Origin: a virus | Strand: one strand, 5' to 3' | IMG/VR virus record: IMGVR_UViG_3300035099_000321 | Span: 1 to 32,367 of that record | Length of the DNA stretch: 32,367 nt | Part shown: positions 30,765-32,367 of the stretch, piece by piece | How positions within the stretch are numbered: the stretch's first letter is position 1 | Layout: every line of letters starts with the position of its first letter | Position numbers and translations under genes: made by a program | Notes under the pieces: model-generated | Databases searched by the model: none | Seen by the model: only the letters and a program-made list of their open reading frames with translations | Told to the model about the DNA's origin: nothing

Positions 30765-31740
30765 CTTCCCGTCTCTGTGCCGCTGGGTTGTCAAAGTTCA
30801 TCGTATAACCTATTTCAAGCTCTGCTTGTAATACGCCTTCTGTACGCGTTTTAGACACTGAAAATCGAAGCCTCTTAATAAAAACATAGCTGGCCAATCC
30901 GCCTAGCTGCTGGTCTGACGATATTGCTACCTGTAAATCGGCCGCCGCTTTGCCAAGCTCTCGGTCTAGTATATCTTCCGGAGACAACGCGCACCACACG
31001 TCTACAGCGACGCGTAACTTCTCTACCACAGCTGGATACACCCTGTATTCATCTTCCGCTTCCAGCGCCGACACACCTAACGCGGGATACGCGCTGAACT
31101 GCGGGCCGACTGCGCCGTAGCGCGTTACCTCGCAAAATTGCTTTATTTTGAAGCGCGCGTCCAAAACAGATATGTTGTCTATGTAGATGTTTCCTATAGG
31201 AATACCAACATCCCAGAATTCCTCTTTTACTCCTATTATCAGTCCTACTGAACAAATATCTTCTCTGTTTACTAACGGAATTTCTGGCTCCAACTCGTGC
31301 GCTTCAGTGAAATCGTCGTCAATACTCAGAGTCAACGTGTTGCTACCGTCGTCCAACGCGCTTGTGTCTTCTACACAATAATACAACACGGCCGCGCCGA
31401 CTTCACGTCCGTTTGCGCTATCTTGGAGGAAAACACCAAACCCGTTGAGAACGCTTTTGTCATGTACAAAAAACTCTAGCTTAATAGTCTTACCGGCACT
31501 GTTTAGGTTCAACGGCGCGTCCATGTCAAACCAGTATACGCCCGCGTTATTACCGGCGTCCAGATTATCATTGTCTATTCCAATACCAATACACACTCGG
31601 TCGAGAACCGGTGTCAAGGCATGCGCGGCGGCATTCCAACCGTCTACGTTGTCGCACGCAGTAATGCCTACACAATTCCCTATAGAACGAAAATCAAGCA
31701 ACAGCCGCTGTAATATCCGCTCTCGTATGGTGTCGCTCAT
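30751..31740 (-). CDS. Tail terminator-like protein with an inserted carbohydrate-binding-like domain
   Basis: In this 329-aa protein the N-terminal 20 residues (MSDTIRERILQRLLLDFRSI) and the C-terminal 120 (YPALGVSALEAEDEYRVYP, DLQVAISSDQQLGGLASYVF, IGYTMNFDNP) together resemble a tail terminator. Between them (about 22-200) is a beta-sandwich insert: GITACDNVDGWN, VYWFDMDAPLNLNSAGKTI, LEFFVHDKSVLNGFGVFLQD, GNIYIDNISVLDA, like a carbohydrate-binding jelly roll. This suggests a decorated terminator at the neck. ATGA overlap with the gp10-like gene supports the start at 31740. Confidence 0.75.
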   Translation of the reverse strand: MSDTIRERILQRLLLDFRSIGNCVGITACDNVDGWNAAAHALTPVLDRVCIGIGIDNDNLDAGNNAGVYWFDMDAPLNLNSAGKTIKLEFFVHDKSVLNGFGVFLQDSANGREVGAAVLYYCVEDTSALDDGSNTLTLSIDDDFTEAHELEPEIPLVNREDICSVGLIIGVKEEFWDVGIPIGNIYIDNISVLDARFKIKQFCEVTRYGAVGPQFSAYPALGVSALEAEDEYRVYPAVVEKLRVAVDVWCALSPEDILDRELGKAAADLQVAISSDQQLGGLASYVFIKRLRFSVSKTRTEGVLQAELEIGYTMNFDNPAAQRREDALR

Positions 31741-32174
31741 TTGAGCAATTCCTCTTTAGCAGCCATGCTTGCCGCCTCGAAAAACCTAACACGGAAATTC
31801 TTCCACTCGTTGCGCATGTTCATTCTGGCTTTTATTCCACGCGCTTTATCCCCGTATTCGTGTAAAGGAGCATAATCGGCCACCGAATTCAAAAACCAAA
31901 CAGCGGCTTGTACATTCTCTCTACTAACAATGACGTCATGCGCTAGCGAATCGTACAACACGCTCGATTGCCGCATCAACTCGTCCTCATACGGGCTAGG
32001 ATATTCGACTACCGGAGCGTTCAAGTGCCTATCCTGCATCAACGCTCGAAACTCGACGCAACATACGTTCCACTTGACCGAAATCTCTTTTTTTATACTA
32101 TCCGGAAGAGCTTTGATTCGAGTGGCCATTCGAGTCATTTTTTGATTGTTAGCGCTTAGTTGTACTCCGAGCAT
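31737..32174 (-). CDS. HK97 gp10-like minor tail/neck protein
   Basis: This 145-aa protein ends with NSVADYAPLHEYGDKARGIKARMNMR, a motif of HK97 gp10-like proteins that act at the head-tail junction. The start at 32174 (ATG) overlaps the connector stop as TGATG; a GTG three bases upstream at 32177 is possible but less likely. It is followed, with ATGA overlap, by the tail terminator gene, a normal neck order. Confidence 0.82.
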   Translation of the reverse strand: MLGVQLSANNQKMTRMATRIKALPDSIKKEISVKWNVCCVEFRALMQDRHLNAPVVEYPSPYEDELMRQSSVLYDSLAHDVIVSRENVQAAVWFLNSVADYAPLHEYGDKARGIKARMNMRNEWKNFRVRFFEAASMAAKEELLK

Positions 32175-32367
32175 CACAACACCAGCCTCGAAGCGCCCAA
32201 TACGGCCTTTTCGTACGTAATGAGCGTGTTCTTGGGTTTAAACAGAGAAATAGAACCGGCGCCAGCAAACGTTACGCTGGCTTGGCCTAAATTCGGCAAG
32301 CTCTTGTACTCGTATACTGCCTCCTCTACAATGGCTTGCGCTATGTCTGGATAGAGAGTCCAAAACT
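32174..32367 (-). CDS. Head-tail connector, C-terminal part (join of the circular genome)
   Basis: This is the remaining part of the connector whose start is at 476 in the left end. The frame across the join is continuous (residue order ...EEAVYEYKSLPNLGQASVT...), ending TGA at 32174. Residues encoded by 32310-32367 are the duplicate of bases 1-58. The C terminus SLFKPKNTLITYEKAVLGA is helical and typical of the end of these small ring proteins. Confidence 0.75.
   Translation of the reverse strand, partial: FWTLYPDIAQAIVEEAVYEYKSLPNLGQASVTFAGAGSISLFKPKNTLITYEKAVLGASRLVL
32310..32367. repeat. Terminal direct repeat (right copy), circular-assembly overlap
   Basis: Identical to bases 1-58; see that entry. 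Removing one copy gives 32,309 bp and restores a full connector gene. Confidence 0.9.

Noticed and set aside
1-32367. tRNA genes, integrase, attachment site or reverse transcriptase (diversity element)
   Set aside because: None was seen on reading the proteins and intergenic regions; a dedicated tRNA scan was not possible.

Overview
This window is a tailed-phage genome, apparently complete and circular as assembled. Bases 1-58 recur exactly at 32310-32367, giving a unique length of 32,309 bp, and one gene (a head-tail connector) reads straight across the join. The tape-measure, tail-tube, HK97-type portal/protease/capsid and terminase genes indicate a siphovirus. There is no contractile sheath, integrase, excisionase, tRNA or CRISPR array, so a virulent lifestyle is likely. 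The host cannot be named. Two sigma-54-like promoters suggest a host with RpoN, and the endolysin (peptidoglycan-binding plus CHAP) does not settle the cell-wall type.

Layout. Almost everything lies on the minus strand. From a control region at 8679-9001, leftward transcription covers an ERCC4 nuclease, a broken DNA methyltransferase, small and large terminase, portal, a Mu F-like protein, prohead protease, capsid, a probable decoration protein and the connector. It then crosses the join into gp10-like, tail terminator, tail tube, tail chaperone, tape measure, minor tail protein, a membrane protein and endolysin, followed by three small unknowns (to 21098). A second leftward block (20973 to 10710) is the replication and nucleotide module: unknown, Cas4-like nuclease, a possible sigma-like protein, UDG-DNA polymerase fusion, a small unknown, SSB, PurZ, a three-domain nucleotide enzyme, DnaB-type helicase and primase. 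Only 9002-10875 is rightward: five small genes, including a sigma-factor-like protein and a SWIM zinc-finger protein, behind two sigma-54-like promoters.

Central biology. The gene at 14533-15723 is PurZ-like: the PurA catalytic Asp is replaced by Ser in a GSTGKG loop. PurZ makes the 2-aminoadenine (Z) deoxynucleotide precursor in Z-genome phages. The next gene fuses a short adenylate-kinase-like domain, a MazG/dimeric-dUTPase-like domain and a nucleoside-deoxyribosyltransferase-like domain. The same operon carries a family A polymerase with an N-terminal family-4 uracil-DNA glycosylase. Together these suggest a phage that replaces adenine with diaminopurine using an unusually consolidated enzyme set, with no recognisable DatZ.

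Regulation. Two related non-coding leaders (7247-7376 and 20980-21077) lie upstream of terS and of the replication operon. Each has a tandem array of an 8-bp unit (GGACCTTA-like; 8 and 5 copies), a conserved spacer and a four-G-tract element on the transcribed-sense strand. In the replication leader the Shine-Dalgarno sequence lies inside that G-rich element. These look like phage-specific operon control elements.
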